Origin: Massilia yuzhufengensis
GTDB lineage: Bacteria; Pseudomonadota; Gammaproteobacteria; Burkholderiales; Burkholderiaceae_D
Assembly: GCF_900112225.1 (NCBI RefSeq)
Contig: NZ_FOLD01000007.1
Coordinates: 140,790-204,789, forward strand
Length of the DNA: 64,000 nt
Direction of reading: 5' to 3'
The notes beneath the pieces were generated by a model. It worked only from the letters and a program-made list of their open reading frames with translations. It had not been told where the DNA came from and did no database searches. The translations under genes and the position numbers were made by a program. Of the stretch, positions 49,212 through 58,548 are shown in pieces; position 1 is the stretch's first letter; the number at the start of each line of letters is the position of its first letter.

Positions 49212-50371
49212 TCGGCCTCCACCTTCGCCAGCGGCGCCGGCGCGGGCAGCTGGCGCTTGTCCCTGCGGCGGCGCTTCCAGGCGCTCAGCACGGCCAGCGG
49301 ATGCCAGCGGTGGTTCACGTTCAGGCGCCAGGCGAACAGCGCCAGCACGGTCAGCGCGGCGGCCAGGTGCAGCGGCCACCAGGCGACGGCGAATTCAAGC
49401 TTGCCGCGCTTGACGCTGTTTTCCATCATCTTGGCCAGGTTGTTATAGGTGAAGAAGATCAGCAGCGCCAGGATCATGTTGGCCGAACTGCCCGCGCGCG
49501 GGTTGACGAAGCCGAGCGGGATCGCCAGCAGCATCAGCACCAGGCAGACGATCGGCGCCGAGATGCGCGCCAGCAGTTCGGCGCGCGCCCACTGGTGGTT
49601 CACTTCCAGCAGCGCCGAGGTGGGCAGCGCGTTCATCGGCGTGTCGGCGCCCAGCACTGGCACCTTGGTCGCGACCCGCATCTTGTAGCGCTCGAATTCC
49701 ATCGACTGGAAATCGGCCTGCCCCGGCGTGCCCTGGTAGCGCCGGCCGTTGGTGAGCACCAGGTACTGGTTGCCCTTGCCGTCGGTCTCGATCACGCCTT
49801 CCTTGGCGACGACGACCGAATTGCCCTTGTCGTCGTTGGAGTTGACGAACACGTTCTGCACCACGGTGGCGCCGGCGGTGGAGCGCTCGACAAAGAACAC
49901 GCGGTCGGCGGAAGACGATTCGCGGAACTGGCCGGGCGCTACGCGCTTGAGGTCTTCGCGCTTCTCGAAGCGCTCGACGAACTCGGCGCGCTTGAGCGCG
50001 GCCCAGGGCGACACGTACAGCGACAGCGTGGCCACCAGCAGCAGGATCGGCAGGCCGAAGGTCAGCACGGGCCGGATCCAGCGCCGCAGCGACATGCCCG
50101 AGGCGAACCACACGACCATCTCGGAATCGCGGTAGCTGCGCGTGACCGCGGCCAGCACCGAAATAAAAGTGGTGAGGGTCAGGATGGTTGGCAGATAATT
50201 CAGGATTGCGAAACCGATCAGGGCAAGCACGTCGCTGGAAGCGACTTTGCCGCCGGCGGCCTTGCCGAGGACGGAAATAAGCGTCCAGGTCACGAGGATG
50301 GTGAACAGCACCGTAAAGGTGGCGCCGGCCGAACTGGCCAATTCACGTTGCAGGGCGCGTCGAAAGATCAT
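49208..50371 (-). CDS. lptF: LPS export ABC transporter permease LptF
   Basis: Partner permease of LptG, 387 residues. MIFRRALQRELASSAGATFT is the standard start. SEMVVWFASGMSLRRWIRPV forms the coupling helix contacting LptB. A periplasmic jellyroll (about 120-260) and RISAPIVCLVLMLLAIPLGF follow. The C terminus has a basic extension of about 25 residues (AWKRRRRDKRQ). It is divergent from pepA across 97 bp, an arrangement also seen in enterobacteria. Confidence 0.94.
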   Translation of the reverse strand: MIFRRALQRELASSAGATFTVLFTILVTWTLISVLGKAAGGKVASSDVLALIGFAILNYLPTILTLTTFISVLAAVTRSYRDSEMVVWFASGMSLRRWIRPVLTFGLPILLLVATLSLYVSPWAALKRAEFVERFEKREDLKRVAPGQFRESSSADRVFFVERSTAGATVVQNVFVNSNDDKGNSVVVAKEGVIETDGKGNQYLVLTNGRRYQGTPGQADFQSMEFERYKMRVATKVPVLGADTPMNALPTSALLEVNHQWARAELLARISAPIVCLVLMLLAIPLGFVNPRAGSSANMILALLIFFTYNNLAKMMENSVKRGKLEFAVAWWPLHLAAALTVLALFAWRLNVNHRWHPLAVLSAWKRRRRDKRQLPAPAPLAKVEAE

Positions 50372-50468
50372 TCAATAGATATAATTGCAGGTTAGGCACG
50401 ACGGCAGGCACACAGGCCGGCAGCACGCCGCGGGAAATGCCGCGAAATCACGACACGGAGAACCAAAA

Positions 50469-51962
50469 ATGGACTTTAGCATAAAAGCATTCGACACCAA
50501 GAACACCCTCGCCGCCGCAAAAGCCGGCGTCCTGGCAGTGGCCGTGTTCGAAAACAAGAAACTGTCGCAGGCTGCAAAAGCCCTGGATGCCGGCGGCGAC
50601 ATCAGCGCGGCGCTCAAGTCGGGCGATATCAGCGGCAAGGCCGGTTCGACCCTGCTGCTGCGCGGCGTTGCCGGCGTCGCCGCCGCCCGCGTGCTGCTGG
50701 TCGGCATGGGCACGGATGAAGCGGTGAGCGAAAAAGCCTTCGGCACCGCCGTCGGCGCCGCCCTGAAAGTGTTCGGCACCCTGGGCAGCCAGGATGCCAT
50801 TATCGCATTCCCGGTCGCGGATGTGAAAGGCCGCGACGTCAACTGGGCGCTGCGCGCACTCGTGATCGCGGCCAACGAGACCGAGCACCGTACTGATACC
50901 CAGAAGAGCAAGAAGGATCCGGCGCCTGCCGGCGTGCGCAAGATCACCATCGCCGCCGACGCCGCGCCGCAACTCAAGGCCACGCTGGCGCAGGCGGTCG
51001 CGATCTCCAACGGCATGCAGCTGACCAAGGAACTGGGCAACCTGTCGCCGAACATCTGCACCCCGACCTACCTGGCGACCACCGCGCGCCAGCTGGCCGA
51101 GCAGTTCAAGTTCGACATCGAAGTCCTGGAGCGCAAGCAGCTGGAAGCGCTGAAGATGGGCAGCTTCCTGTCGGTCGCCAAGGGCAGCGACGAAGCGCCG
51201 AAGTTCATCGTGCTCAAGCACATGGGCGGCAACAAGAAGGATGCGCCGGTGGTCCTGGTCGGCAAGGGCATCACCTTCGATACCGGCGGCATCTCGATCA
51301 AGGCCGGTCCCGGCATGGACGAGATGAAGTACGACATGTGCGGCGCCGGATCGGTGCTGGGCACCTTCCGCGCCATCGGCGAGATGGGCCTGAAACTGAA
51401 CGTCATCGGCATCGTGGCGGCCTGCGAAAACATGCCGTCGGGCCGCGCTTCCAAGCCGGGCGACATCGTGACCTCGATGAACGGTCTGACCATCGAGATC
51501 CTCAATACCGACGCCGAAGGCCGCCTGATCCTGTGCGACGCCCTCACCTACGCCGAGCGCTTCAAGCCGGCCGTCGTGGTCGATATCGCCACCCTCACCG
51601 GCGCCTGCATCGTCGCCCTGGGCCACCACACCAGCGGCCTGTTCACCCGCCACGACGACGCCAGCGACGCGCTGGCGGAAGAACTGATCGACGCCGGCAA
51701 GCAGGCCGGCGACGTGGCGTGGCGCTTCCCGCTGGGCGAGATCTACAACGACCAGCTCAAGTCGAACTTCGCCGATCTGGCCAACATCGGCACCCCGGGC
51801 GCGGCCTCGATCACGGCGGCCTGCTTCCTGGAGAACTTCACCCGCAACTACACCTGGGCGCACCTGGATATCGCGGGTACGGCGTGGAAGTCGGGCGCGG
51901 CCAAGGGCGCCACCGGACGTCCGGTGCCGCTACTGACGACTTTCCTGATGAATCGGGTGTGA
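50469..51962 (+). CDS. pepA: Leucyl aminopeptidase (cytosol aminopeptidase)
   Basis: A 497-residue M17 peptidase that removes N-terminal amino acids; in some bacteria it also binds [23 protein letters not shown] holds the metal-binding Lys/Asp and the catalytic Lys. [14 protein letters not shown] is the M17 signature with further metal ligands and the catalytic Arg. [20 protein letters not shown] and [11 protein letters not shown] complete the family C terminus. GGAG precedes the ATG by 9 bp. TATAAT at 50380-50385 is a plausible -10. A terminator follows at 52028. Confidence 0.95.
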   Translation: MDFSIKAFDTKNTLAAAKAGVLAVAVFENKKLSQAAKALDAGGDISAALKSGDISGKAGSTLLLRGVAGVAAARVLLVGMGTDEAVSEKAFGTAVGAALKVFGTLGSQDAIIAFPVADVKGRDVNWALRALVIAANETEHRTDTQKSKKDPAPAGVRKITIAADAAPQLKATLAQAVAISNGMQLTKELGNLSPNICTPTYLATTARQLAEQFKFDIEVLERKQLEALKMGSFLSVAKGSDEAPKFIVLKHMGGNKKDAPVVLVGKGITFDTGGISIKAGPGMDEMKYDMCGAGSVLGTFRAIGEMGLKLNVIGIVAACENMPSGRASKPGDIVTSMNGLTIEILNTDAEGRLILCDALTYAERFKPAVVVDIATLTGACIVALGHHTSGLFTRHDDASDALAEELIDAGKQAGDVAWRFPLGEIYNDQLKSNFADLANIGTPGAASITAACFLENFTRNYTWAHLDIAGTAWKSGAAKGATGRPVPLLTTFLMNRV

Positions 51963-52027
51963 TGGATTTAGGGTGAAATATTCTTTCACCCTTGGCGCTT
52001 GGGCGAAATTTTATTTCACTAATGGAA

Positions 52028-52057
52028 ACAGCCCCGCTTGCGGGGCTGTTTTGTTTT
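52028..52057 (+). terminator. Rho-independent terminator after pepA
   Basis: Stem ACAGCCCCG / CGGGGCTGT (52028-52036, 52041-52049), loop CTTG, then TTTGTTTT. A strong canonical terminator 65 bp after the pepA stop. Confidence 0.88.
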
Positions 52058-52078
52058 ATACGTGGGTGCTCGGCGAAA

Positions 52079-52108
52079 TTGGGTTCCCGCCTTCGCGGGA
52101 ACGACGGT
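52079..52108 (-). repeat. REP-like palindrome
   Basis: TTGGGTTCCCGC-CTTC-GCGGGAACGACGG: the same flanks as the other copies with stem TTCCCGC/GCGGGAA. It forms an inverted pair with 52162-52193, in the convergent spacer between pepA and a lipoprotein gene. Confidence 0.75.
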
Positions 52109-52161
52109 TTCAAAGCTAGTGAGAGAACAGCGCTAACGAAATTTGGGCCACGTATATTGGC

Positions 52162-52193
52162 ACGTCGTTCCCGCGCAGGCGGAAACCCAAGTT
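52162..52193 (+). repeat. REP-like palindrome
   Basis: CACGTCGTTCCCGC-GCAG-GCGGAAACCCAAG. Partner of 52079-52108. One arm has a single mismatch (GCGGAAA against GCGGGAA), showing decay. Confidence 0.7.
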
Positions 52194-52215
52194 ATGCGAG
52201 CAGCCCGTAGCCCCC

Positions 52216-52662
52216 TCAAAACACCGGGTTCTCCACCCTCTGCTCCAGCGCCAGCGTATCCCGCACCTTCACCGCCTCCATCACCACCGTCAAATTCTGC
52301 GGATACGAAAACCCGGCCCCCGTATACCGGTCCACCAGGTGCCCCACCCCCGCAGTGACCACCACGTTCCCGATCACCCCCGCCACATCGGCGCGCGAGC
52401 CAAACTGTTCCTGCGCCACGACCGCGCCGTCCTTCTTGCAGCTCACGCTCAAAGGCTTGGTACTGCGCGTCACCGTCACCCGCCCCGGCGCCACGACGAA
52501 CCAGCGTCCCATGTCGTTCGACAGGATGCACCCCACCCCGCCCACCTCGCGGTAGTCGAGCACGGCGTGCAGTTCGAGCTGCTGTTGGGGGGAATCGGAC
52601 ACGGTGGCGCAGCCGCCCAGGAGGAGCGGCAAGGCCAGGACAAACGGGGAAAGACGCGACAT
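52216..52662 (-). CDS. Small predicted lipoprotein
   Basis: A 148-residue protein. Signal MSRLSPFVLALPLLLGGC has the lipobox LLGGC (Cys18). The mature part includes VGCILSNDMGRWFVVAPGRV, SVSCKKDGAVVAQEQFG and VVVTAGVGHLVDRYTGAGFS followed by YP. The CKK-G-x-x-V pattern with a C-terminal membrane-like Gly-rich stretch resembles small DUF-type outer-membrane lipoproteins, but no family is certain. ATG 52686 (MKHFLVGS, AAGGTGG upstream) is an alternative start, lengthening the signal by eight residues. Function unknown. Confidence 0.7.
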   Translation of the reverse strand: MSRLSPFVLALPLLLGGCATVSDSPQQQLELHAVLDYREVGGVGCILSNDMGRWFVVAPGRVTVTRSTKPLSVSCKKDGAVVAQEQFGSRADVAGVIGNVVVTAGVGHLVDRYTGAGFSYPQNLTVVMEAVKVRDTLALEQRVENPVF

Positions 52663-52731
52663 GGAACCCACCAGGAAATGCTTCATGCCACCTTTAACGG
52701 CAGGCACACGCACATGCTGAAGGGCTGGGCG

Positions 52732-52926
52732 CTATTCGGCGGGCGCCAGCGCGAAACGCGGCACGGCCACGCCGTCGACATGGACGGTTTCGAAGAATGC
52801 GTCGCGGGGACGCACCCACACCGCGCCGTCCTGGCCGCGGTACACCATCACGGGCGTATGGTCTGCTTCCATGAGGGCTTCGCAGACCAGCTCGTAGATG
52901 CCGCCCTTGTAGTGGCGGTATTGCAA
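52732..52926 (-). CDS. DUF1653 family protein
   Basis: A 64-residue protein matching the DUF1653 family: YRHYKGGIYELVCEALMEAD, PVMVYRGQDGAVWVRPRDAF and a terminal ...RFALAP. These are small SH3-like beta-barrels of unknown function, frequent near phage or housekeeping genes. It is 2 bp downstream of the 116-aa gene on the same strand and so probably co-transcribed. Confidence 0.85.
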   Translation of the reverse strand: MQYRHYKGGIYELVCEALMEADHTPVMVYRGQDGAVWVRPRDAFFETVHVDGVAVPRFALAPAE

Positions 52927-52928
52927 GC

Positions 52929-53279
52929 TTACGCCTTGGCGTCGGCCAGGGCCTTCTGCTTCTTCTTGAGGCCCTGGATGACCTTGAGTACGCCTTCCAT
53001 GCCCGCAGCTTCGTCGAGCTCGCTGAACGCGTCGAGCACTTCGTTGAGCACGCGGTTGCGCACGCTGGCTTCGTCCTGCGTCACGGCAGGCTTGAGCTCA
53101 GGGTCCTTGGCGAACTTCGATGTTGCTTCGGCGGCCGTCTTGGCGCCGTGCGTCAGGGCTGCCTGCCAGATCACCCAGCGCCGCTGGGTTTCATAGACAA
53201 GGTATTCCTCGGGCTTGTCTTCGCGGCGGCGTACGATATGGCCTTCGCGCTGGGCCCACGCTTCGAATGCATTGCGCAT
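52929..53279 (-). CDS. Orphan 116-aa protein upstream of DUF1653
   Basis: An unrecognised 116-residue, highly helical charged protein. MRNAFEAWAQREGHIVRRRE with EYLVYETQRRWVIWQAALTH resembles the W-rich amphipathic segment seen in some small phage-encoded proteins. It ends Lys/Ala-rich. ATG 53279 has AAAGGA 5 bp upstream; an in-frame ATG at 53312 lacks a ribosome site. It pairs with the DUF1653 gene 2 bp downstream. Confidence 0.65.
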   Translation of the reverse strand: MRNAFEAWAQREGHIVRRREDKPEEYLVYETQRRWVIWQAALTHGAKTAAEATSKFAKDPELKPAVTQDEASVRNRVLNEVLDAFSELDEAAGMEGVLKVIQGLKKKQKALADAKA

Positions 53280-53768
53280 TTCAGTCCTTTGTAAATCGGC
53301 GTTCGGGTTCATCTGCTATCGAAAAAACAATCTTCGGAGTGTACCACTTTGCACTTGGCCAACATGCTCGCACGATACAGCTGAGCGTGTGGGCTTCCGA
53401 ACATCTGACAGTCTGTAAATGGTACAAGCTAAGTTGCCTCAACGCAACTAGTATATTCCCGCATGGAAAGAGTGTTACATGCCGCTAGTTTAATTCTTTT
53501 GCGAACACTTTCACAGTCCGTACCGTAGAAAAATGCAAGCTTGTTTAGTATTCTATTAAGTTATTCTAGCATAGCCAATTATTTGCTACACAATGTTGTA
53601 GGTCCATTGGCAACAATTGCTGCAGGAATTGCATCAAAACAACTGTCGATTACATCGGGATTATTCTGCGAGCATATTTAACAGGTAAATACGGCGCTGA
53701 AGCGGCGCTGTCCGCATCCCGCGTGAACGGTTATCATGCGCTTCTCGCAACATGAAGTCCGATCATTA
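53280..53768. other. 489-bp AT-rich spacer before xthA
   Basis: No credible protein frame on either strand. The base composition is clearly more AT-rich than the surrounding genes, especially 53500-53680. A near-palindrome CAATTGCTGCAGGAATTG lies around 53620. It must contain the promoters of xthA and of the divergent 116-aa gene, but no pair of boxes could be fixed. A small RNA or a decayed insertion are possible. Confidence 0.5.
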
Positions 53769-54533
53769 ATGAACATCGCAACGTGGAATGTGAATTCGCT
53801 GAAGGTCCGCCTGGCCCACCTGCTCACCTGGCTGGAGGCCAATCCGGTCGACGTGCTTTGCATCCAGGAAACCAAGCTCACCGACGATAAATTCCCGGTC
53901 GCGGAACTCAACGCGGCCGGCTACCAGGTCGCCTTTTCCGGGCAAAAGACGTATAACGGCGTGGCGATCCTGTCGAAGCATCCGATCGAGGATGTCCAGA
54001 AAAACAACCCGCATTTCGAGGACGAGCAGCAGCGCCTGATTGCCGCCACCATCAATGGCATGCGCATCATTTGCGCGTATGTGGTCAACGGGCAGGAAAT
54101 CGGCAGCGAGAAATTCGCCTATAAAATGGCGTGGCTGGCGGGGCTACAGGAATGGGTCGCCGAAGAAATGCGCGCCCACCCGCAACTGGCCGTGCTGGGC
54201 GACTACAACATCGCCCCGGAAGCGCGCGACGTGCACGATCCGGCCGAGTGGGAAAACCACATCCACTTCACGCCGCCCGAGCGCGAGGCGCTGGCCAGGT
54301 TCATGGGCCTGGGACTGTCGGACGCGTTCCGCCTGTTCGAGCAGCCCGAGAAGCAGTACAGCTGGTGGGACTACCGCCAGATGGCCTTCCGCCGCAACCG
54401 TGGCCTGCGCATCGACCACATCCTGTTGTCGGAGGCACTGGCAAAACGCTGCACGGCCTGCAGCATCGACCGCGAGACCCGCAAGTGGGAACAGCCGTCG
54501 GATCACGCGCCGGTCATTGCGACCCTGGAATGA
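53769..54533 (+). CDS. xthA: Exodeoxyribonuclease III
   Basis: A 254-residue AP endonuclease and 3'-5' exonuclease of base-excision repair (EEP superfamily). MNIATWNVNSLKVRL, VLCIQETKLTDDKFP (Glu metal ligand), LAVLGDYNIAPEARDVHDP (D-x-N) and PSDHAPVIATLE (catalytic His) are all present. The length is normal. The start at ATG 53769 removes an 11-residue extension not seen in the family. Its 3' end overlaps the convergent GGDEF/EAL gene by 20 bp. Confidence 0.95.
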   Translation: MNIATWNVNSLKVRLAHLLTWLEANPVDVLCIQETKLTDDKFPVAELNAAGYQVAFSGQKTYNGVAILSKHPIEDVQKNNPHFEDEQQRLIAATINGMRIICAYVVNGQEIGSEKFAYKMAWLAGLQEWVAEEMRAHPQLAVLGDYNIAPEARDVHDPAEWENHIHFTPPEREALARFMGLGLSDAFRLFEQPEKQYSWWDYRQMAFRRNRGLRIDHILLSEALAKRCTACSIDRETRKWEQPSDHAPVIATLE

Positions 54534-57132
54534 CCGTAGGTTCAATCACCAGTAGCCGCGCCGTATCGCAAGCCGGCAGCGGCCGCGCGAACAAGTACCC
54601 CTGCGCGAACTGGCAGCCGTAGCTCCCCAGCAGCGCGTACTGCCCTTCGGTCTCCACGCCCTCCGCCACCACCGACAGCTGCAGGCTGTTCGCCAGCGCC
54701 ATCACGGCCGCGACGATGGCGCGGTCTTCCGCGCTGGCCTCGAGTTCGCGCACGAAGGCGCGGTCGATCTTGATCTTCCTGACCGGGAAGCGCTTCAGGT
54801 AAGCCAGGCTCGAATAGCCGGTGCCGAAGTCGTCAATCGACAGCCGCATGCCCATCCCGTTAATCTGGCGCAGGATCTCGAGCGTCTGGCCGCCATGCTG
54901 CATCAGCGCGGTCTCGGTGATCTCGAATTCCACCAGCGCCGGGTCGATGCCGGTCTCGCCGACGATACGGCGCATCGATTCCACCAGGCCGTCGTGCATG
55001 AACTGGCGCGCCGACAGGTTGATCGCCAGCGGCACCGCGGCCAGCCCCTGGGCCTGCCACGCCACGCTCTGCTCGCATGCGCTGCGGATCACCCATTCGC
55101 CCACCGGCACGATCGTCCCGTTCTCTTCCAGGATCGGGATGAATTCGTCCGGGCCGACCAGGCGGCCCCCTGCCCTGCGCCAGCGCAGCAGCACCTCGAG
55201 CGCATGCAGGCGGCGCGTGGCGGTGTCGATGATCGGCTGGTAGTGCAGCTCGAATTCGTCGCGCCCCAGGGCCCCGCGCAGGTTCGACTCCAGCTCGAAG
55301 CGGCGCGCCGCGGCCTGGTTCATGCGCTGGTCGAAGAACTGGTAGTTGTTGCGGCCCGCCGCCTTGGCATGGTACATCGCGGCGTCGGCGTGGCGCATCA
55401 GGGTCTCGACGTCGTCGCCGTCGTCCGGGCACAGGCAGATGCCGATCGACGGCGAAATGTGCAGACTGTGGCCTTCGAACGGGAACGGCGTGGCCAGCGC
55501 CTCGATGATCTTGTCGCCGACCAGCGCGCACTCCGCCGCCCCGCCGGCGTCCGGCAGCAGCACCACGAATTCGTCGCCGCCCAGGCGCGCCACGGTATCG
55601 CTGTCGCGCACCGCCGCGCACAGGCGCTTGGCCACTTCGCGCAGCAAGTGGTCCCCGGTGGCGTGGCCGAGCGAATCGTTGATGGTCTTGAAGCGGTCGA
55701 GGTCGAGGAACATCACCGCCAGCGTGCGCCCGCTGCGCTGGGCGGCGCGCAGGGCGCAGTCGAGCCGGTCGGACAGCAGCACGCGGTTGGGCAGTCCGGT
55801 CAGGCTGTCGTGGTAGGCCATGTGGTGGGCGCGCGCCTCGGCCTGGCGCCGCTCGTTGATTTCTTCCTGCAGCAGCGCGTTGGCGCCGGCCAGTTCGGCG
55901 GTGCGCTCGGCCACGCGGATTTCCAGCTCGTCGCGCGCGCGCCGGATCGCCTCGGCCGCCTCGCGCCGCGCGGTAACGTCGTCCAGCAGCCACACGCTGC
56001 GGCCGCTCTTCTCGGCGGCGTCGAACAGGCGTCCCGACAGGCGCACCCAGAAACAGCTGCCGTCGCGCCGCACCATCTGGTATTCGGCGGCGTGCACCTG
56101 GCCCTCTTCGAAGCTGCGCGCGGTATCGAGGCGCGCCAGGTGCCACGCCGCTTCGTCCGGATACAGCGTGCGCACCGGCGTGCCGTCCATGCCGCCGGGC
56201 GGGCTGCCGAACAGCTCTTCCATCTTGCTGTTGCAATGCAGGGTCAGGCCGTCCTGGACCACCGCGATGCCCAGTACCGCGTTGTCGAGGATGGCGCGGT
56301 TTTCCATCAGCGCGTTGCGCAGCTGGATCTCGTCGGCGCGCTCGCGGGTGCGGTCCTCGAACATCCAGATCGTGCCCAGGTCCGGATCGTCCGGATTGAA
56401 CAGGTAGCCATTGAGCTGGCCCCAGAGGCGGCTGCCGTCCTTGCAGACCATTTCCGTCTCGGCGCGGTAGGGAATCCCGCGCGCCAGCTGCGGATAGGCG
56501 CGCTCGCCGAAGTCGATGAAGGACTGGTCGTCCGGATAGACGATGCGGGTGGAGCGGCCCAGCGCCTCACCGTCGCGGTAGCCGAACATGGCCGCGAACG
56601 CCGGGTTGTAGCGCTGGATGATGCGGTTGCGGGTAAACATGATGCCGAGGGTGGCGTTGGTCATGATCGCCTGCACCTCGAACAGCGCCTGGCGCGTGTC
56701 GGTCACGTCCTCGACGATCCAGATGGTGCCAGCCTCGCGCGCCGCCGGGTCGACCGCGCGCCCGCGCAGGCGCGCCCACATCAGCGAACCGTCGCGGCGC
56801 TTGAACGGGTGCTCGCCCTTCTCGAACAGGCCGCCGGAGGCCAGCACCGGATAAGCCTCGGCCACCAGCGCCTGGTAGGCCTGCGCGGTGGTGAAGACGT
56901 CGAGGGGAGACAGGTGGCTCAGCTCGGCGTACGAATAATCGAGCATCTCGCAGATGCGGGGATTGCAGGACTTGAACTGGCCCGGCAGGGTGAACACGAT
57001 GCCGACCGGCGCATTTTCGAGGATCGCGCGCTGCTCGCGCAGTGCGATGCGCAGCATTTTCTGCTCGAGGTCGACGACCCCGGCCGCGTCAGTTTCGGCT
57101 GCGAACACTTCTTTGCTGGAGAGTCGGTCCAT
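54514..57132 (-). CDS. Triple-PAS GGDEF-EAL c-di-GMP enzyme
   Basis: An 872-residue predicted cytoplasmic protein. Three similar PAS/PAC units (about 30-150, 150-275, 280-400), each with an RDGS or KDGS motif and a WI/MV/FEDxT end, suggest internal duplication. A coiled coil (about 400-445) precedes GGDEF (about 445-605) and EAL (about 615-865). The RxxD inhibitory site (RDSD) and GGDEF are intact. The EAL has EVL at the signature Glu, the Asn of AINLSA, FEITE, DDFGTGYSS, IKID and AEGVE, so both activities are plausible. A divergent prpF promoter lies beyond its start. Confidence 0.93.
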   Translation of the reverse strand: MDRLSSKEVFAAETDAAGVVDLEQKMLRIALREQRAILENAPVGIVFTLPGQFKSCNPRICEMLDYSYAELSHLSPLDVFTTAQAYQALVAEAYPVLASGGLFEKGEHPFKRRDGSLMWARLRGRAVDPAAREAGTIWIVEDVTDTRQALFEVQAIMTNATLGIMFTRNRIIQRYNPAFAAMFGYRDGEALGRSTRIVYPDDQSFIDFGERAYPQLARGIPYRAETEMVCKDGSRLWGQLNGYLFNPDDPDLGTIWMFEDRTRERADEIQLRNALMENRAILDNAVLGIAVVQDGLTLHCNSKMEELFGSPPGGMDGTPVRTLYPDEAAWHLARLDTARSFEEGQVHAAEYQMVRRDGSCFWVRLSGRLFDAAEKSGRSVWLLDDVTARREAAEAIRRARDELEIRVAERTAELAGANALLQEEINERRQAEARAHHMAYHDSLTGLPNRVLLSDRLDCALRAAQRSGRTLAVMFLDLDRFKTINDSLGHATGDHLLREVAKRLCAAVRDSDTVARLGGDEFVVLLPDAGGAAECALVGDKIIEALATPFPFEGHSLHISPSIGICLCPDDGDDVETLMRHADAAMYHAKAAGRNNYQFFDQRMNQAAARRFELESNLRGALGRDEFELHYQPIIDTATRRLHALEVLLRWRRAGGRLVGPDEFIPILEENGTIVPVGEWVIRSACEQSVAWQAQGLAAVPLAINLSARQFMHDGLVESMRRIVGETGIDPALVEFEITETALMQHGGQTLEILRQINGMGMRLSIDDFGTGYSSLAYLKRFPVRKIKIDRAFVRELEASAEDRAIVAAVMALANSLQLSVVAEGVETEGQYALLGSYGCQFAQGYLFARPLPACDTARLLVIEPTVIPGSQ

Positions 57133-57260
57133 GGTGGTTCGTGGTTTTGCTCATGGCTGGTTGCCATTTTGCAATCATAAACCACAAATGCCCGATGTTC
57201 CAAAACTAACAAGCACGGATGACGGACCGTGTTGTTGCGGCCCGTCAAACGTTGCAACGC

Positions 57261-58460
57261 TTATTCGGCCACGAAACAATCGCCCGGCACGCGCACCCAG
57301 CCCTCCATCAGCACCCGGGCGCTGCGGCTCATGATGGCCTTGGAGACGCTCCATTCGCCATTCGCCAGCACCGCTTCCGCGCCCACGCGCAGGGTGCCGG
57401 ACGGGTGGCCGAAGCGCACCGCCGTGCGGGCGGCCCCGCCCGCGGCCAGGTTGACCAGGGTGCCCGGGATGGCGGCGGCGGTACCGATCGCCACCGCGGC
57501 CGTGCCCATCATCGCGTGGTGCAGCTTGCCCATCGAGAGCGCGCGCACCAGCAGGTCGATGTCGGCCGCTTGCACCGGCTTGCCGCTCGAGGCGACATAG
57601 TCGGCCGGCCTGGCCACGAAGGCCACTTTCGGCGTGTGCTGGCGCTTGGCCGCTTCCTCGACGCTGGAGATGAGGCCCATGCGCAGGGCGCCGTGGGCGC
57701 GGATGGTCTCGAACATGGCCAGCGCGCGCGGGTCGCCATTGATCGCTTCCTGCAGCTCGGCGCCGGTATAGCCGATGTCTTCGGCATTGACGAAGATGGT
57801 GGGGATGCCGGCGTTGATCATGGTCGCCCGCAAGCTGCCCACACCCGGGACTTCCAGTGTATCGACCAGGCTCCCAGTCGGGAACATCGCGCCGCCGGCG
57901 CCCTCTTCCTCGGCCGCCGGGTCGAGGAATTCGAGCTGCACTTCGGCGGCCGGGAAGGTCACGCCATCGAGTTCGAAGTCGCCGGTTTCCTGGACTTCGC
58001 CGTTCGTCACCGGAACGTGGGCGATGATGGTCTTGCCGATGTTGGCTTGCCAGATGCGCACGGTGGCCATGCCGTCCTGCGGGACGCGCCCGGGGTCGAG
58101 CAGGCCGCTCGCGATGGCAAACGAGCCGACGGCCGAGGACAGGTTGCCGCAGTTGCCGCTCCAGTCCACGAAGGGCTTGTCGATCGAGACCTGGCCGAAC
58201 AGGTAGTCGACGTCGTGGTCTTGCTTGGTGCTCCTGGCGACGATGACGGCCTTGCTGGTGCTGGAAGTGGCGCCGCCCATGCCGTCGATCTGCTTGGCGT
58301 AGGGGTCGGGGCTGCCGATCACGCGCAGCAGCAGCGCGTCGCGCGCCGGGCCGGGAACGCGCGCAGCTGCCGGGAGGTCATCGAGGCGGAAGAACACGCC
58401 CTTGCTGGTGCCGCCGCGCATATAGGTGGCGGGGATTTTGATTTGGGGGGTGTGTGGCAT
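57261..58460 (-). CDS. prpF: 2-methylaconitate cis-trans isomerase PrpF
   Basis: A 399-residue isomerase of the diaminopimelate epimerase-like fold. It interconverts 2-methylaconitate isomers and is needed with AcnD in the methylcitrate cycle. IPATYMRGGTSKGVFFRLDD, VDYLFGQVSI and VDWSGNCGNLSSAVGSFAI (catalytic Cys/Ser region) are characteristic. It is the last gene of the prp operon, 88 bp after acnD. Confidence 0.94.
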   Translation of the reverse strand: MPHTPQIKIPATYMRGGTSKGVFFRLDDLPAAARVPGPARDALLLRVIGSPDPYAKQIDGMGGATSSTSKAVIVARSTKQDHDVDYLFGQVSIDKPFVDWSGNCGNLSSAVGSFAIASGLLDPGRVPQDGMATVRIWQANIGKTIIAHVPVTNGEVQETGDFELDGVTFPAAEVQLEFLDPAAEEEGAGGAMFPTGSLVDTLEVPGVGSLRATMINAGIPTIFVNAEDIGYTGAELQEAINGDPRALAMFETIRAHGALRMGLISSVEEAAKRQHTPKVAFVARPADYVASSGKPVQAADIDLLVRALSMGKLHHAMMGTAAVAIGTAAAIPGTLVNLAAGGAARTAVRFGHPSGTLRVGAEAVLANGEWSVSKAIMSRSARVLMEGWVRVPGDCFVAE

Positions 58461-58548
58461 ATAAGATCAATCCGTTCCATCGTTAGCAGACGACGTGCAT
58501 AGTGCGCGTCAAATAATCGGCGTGCGTAGATAGGCACGCCTGCCTGTC

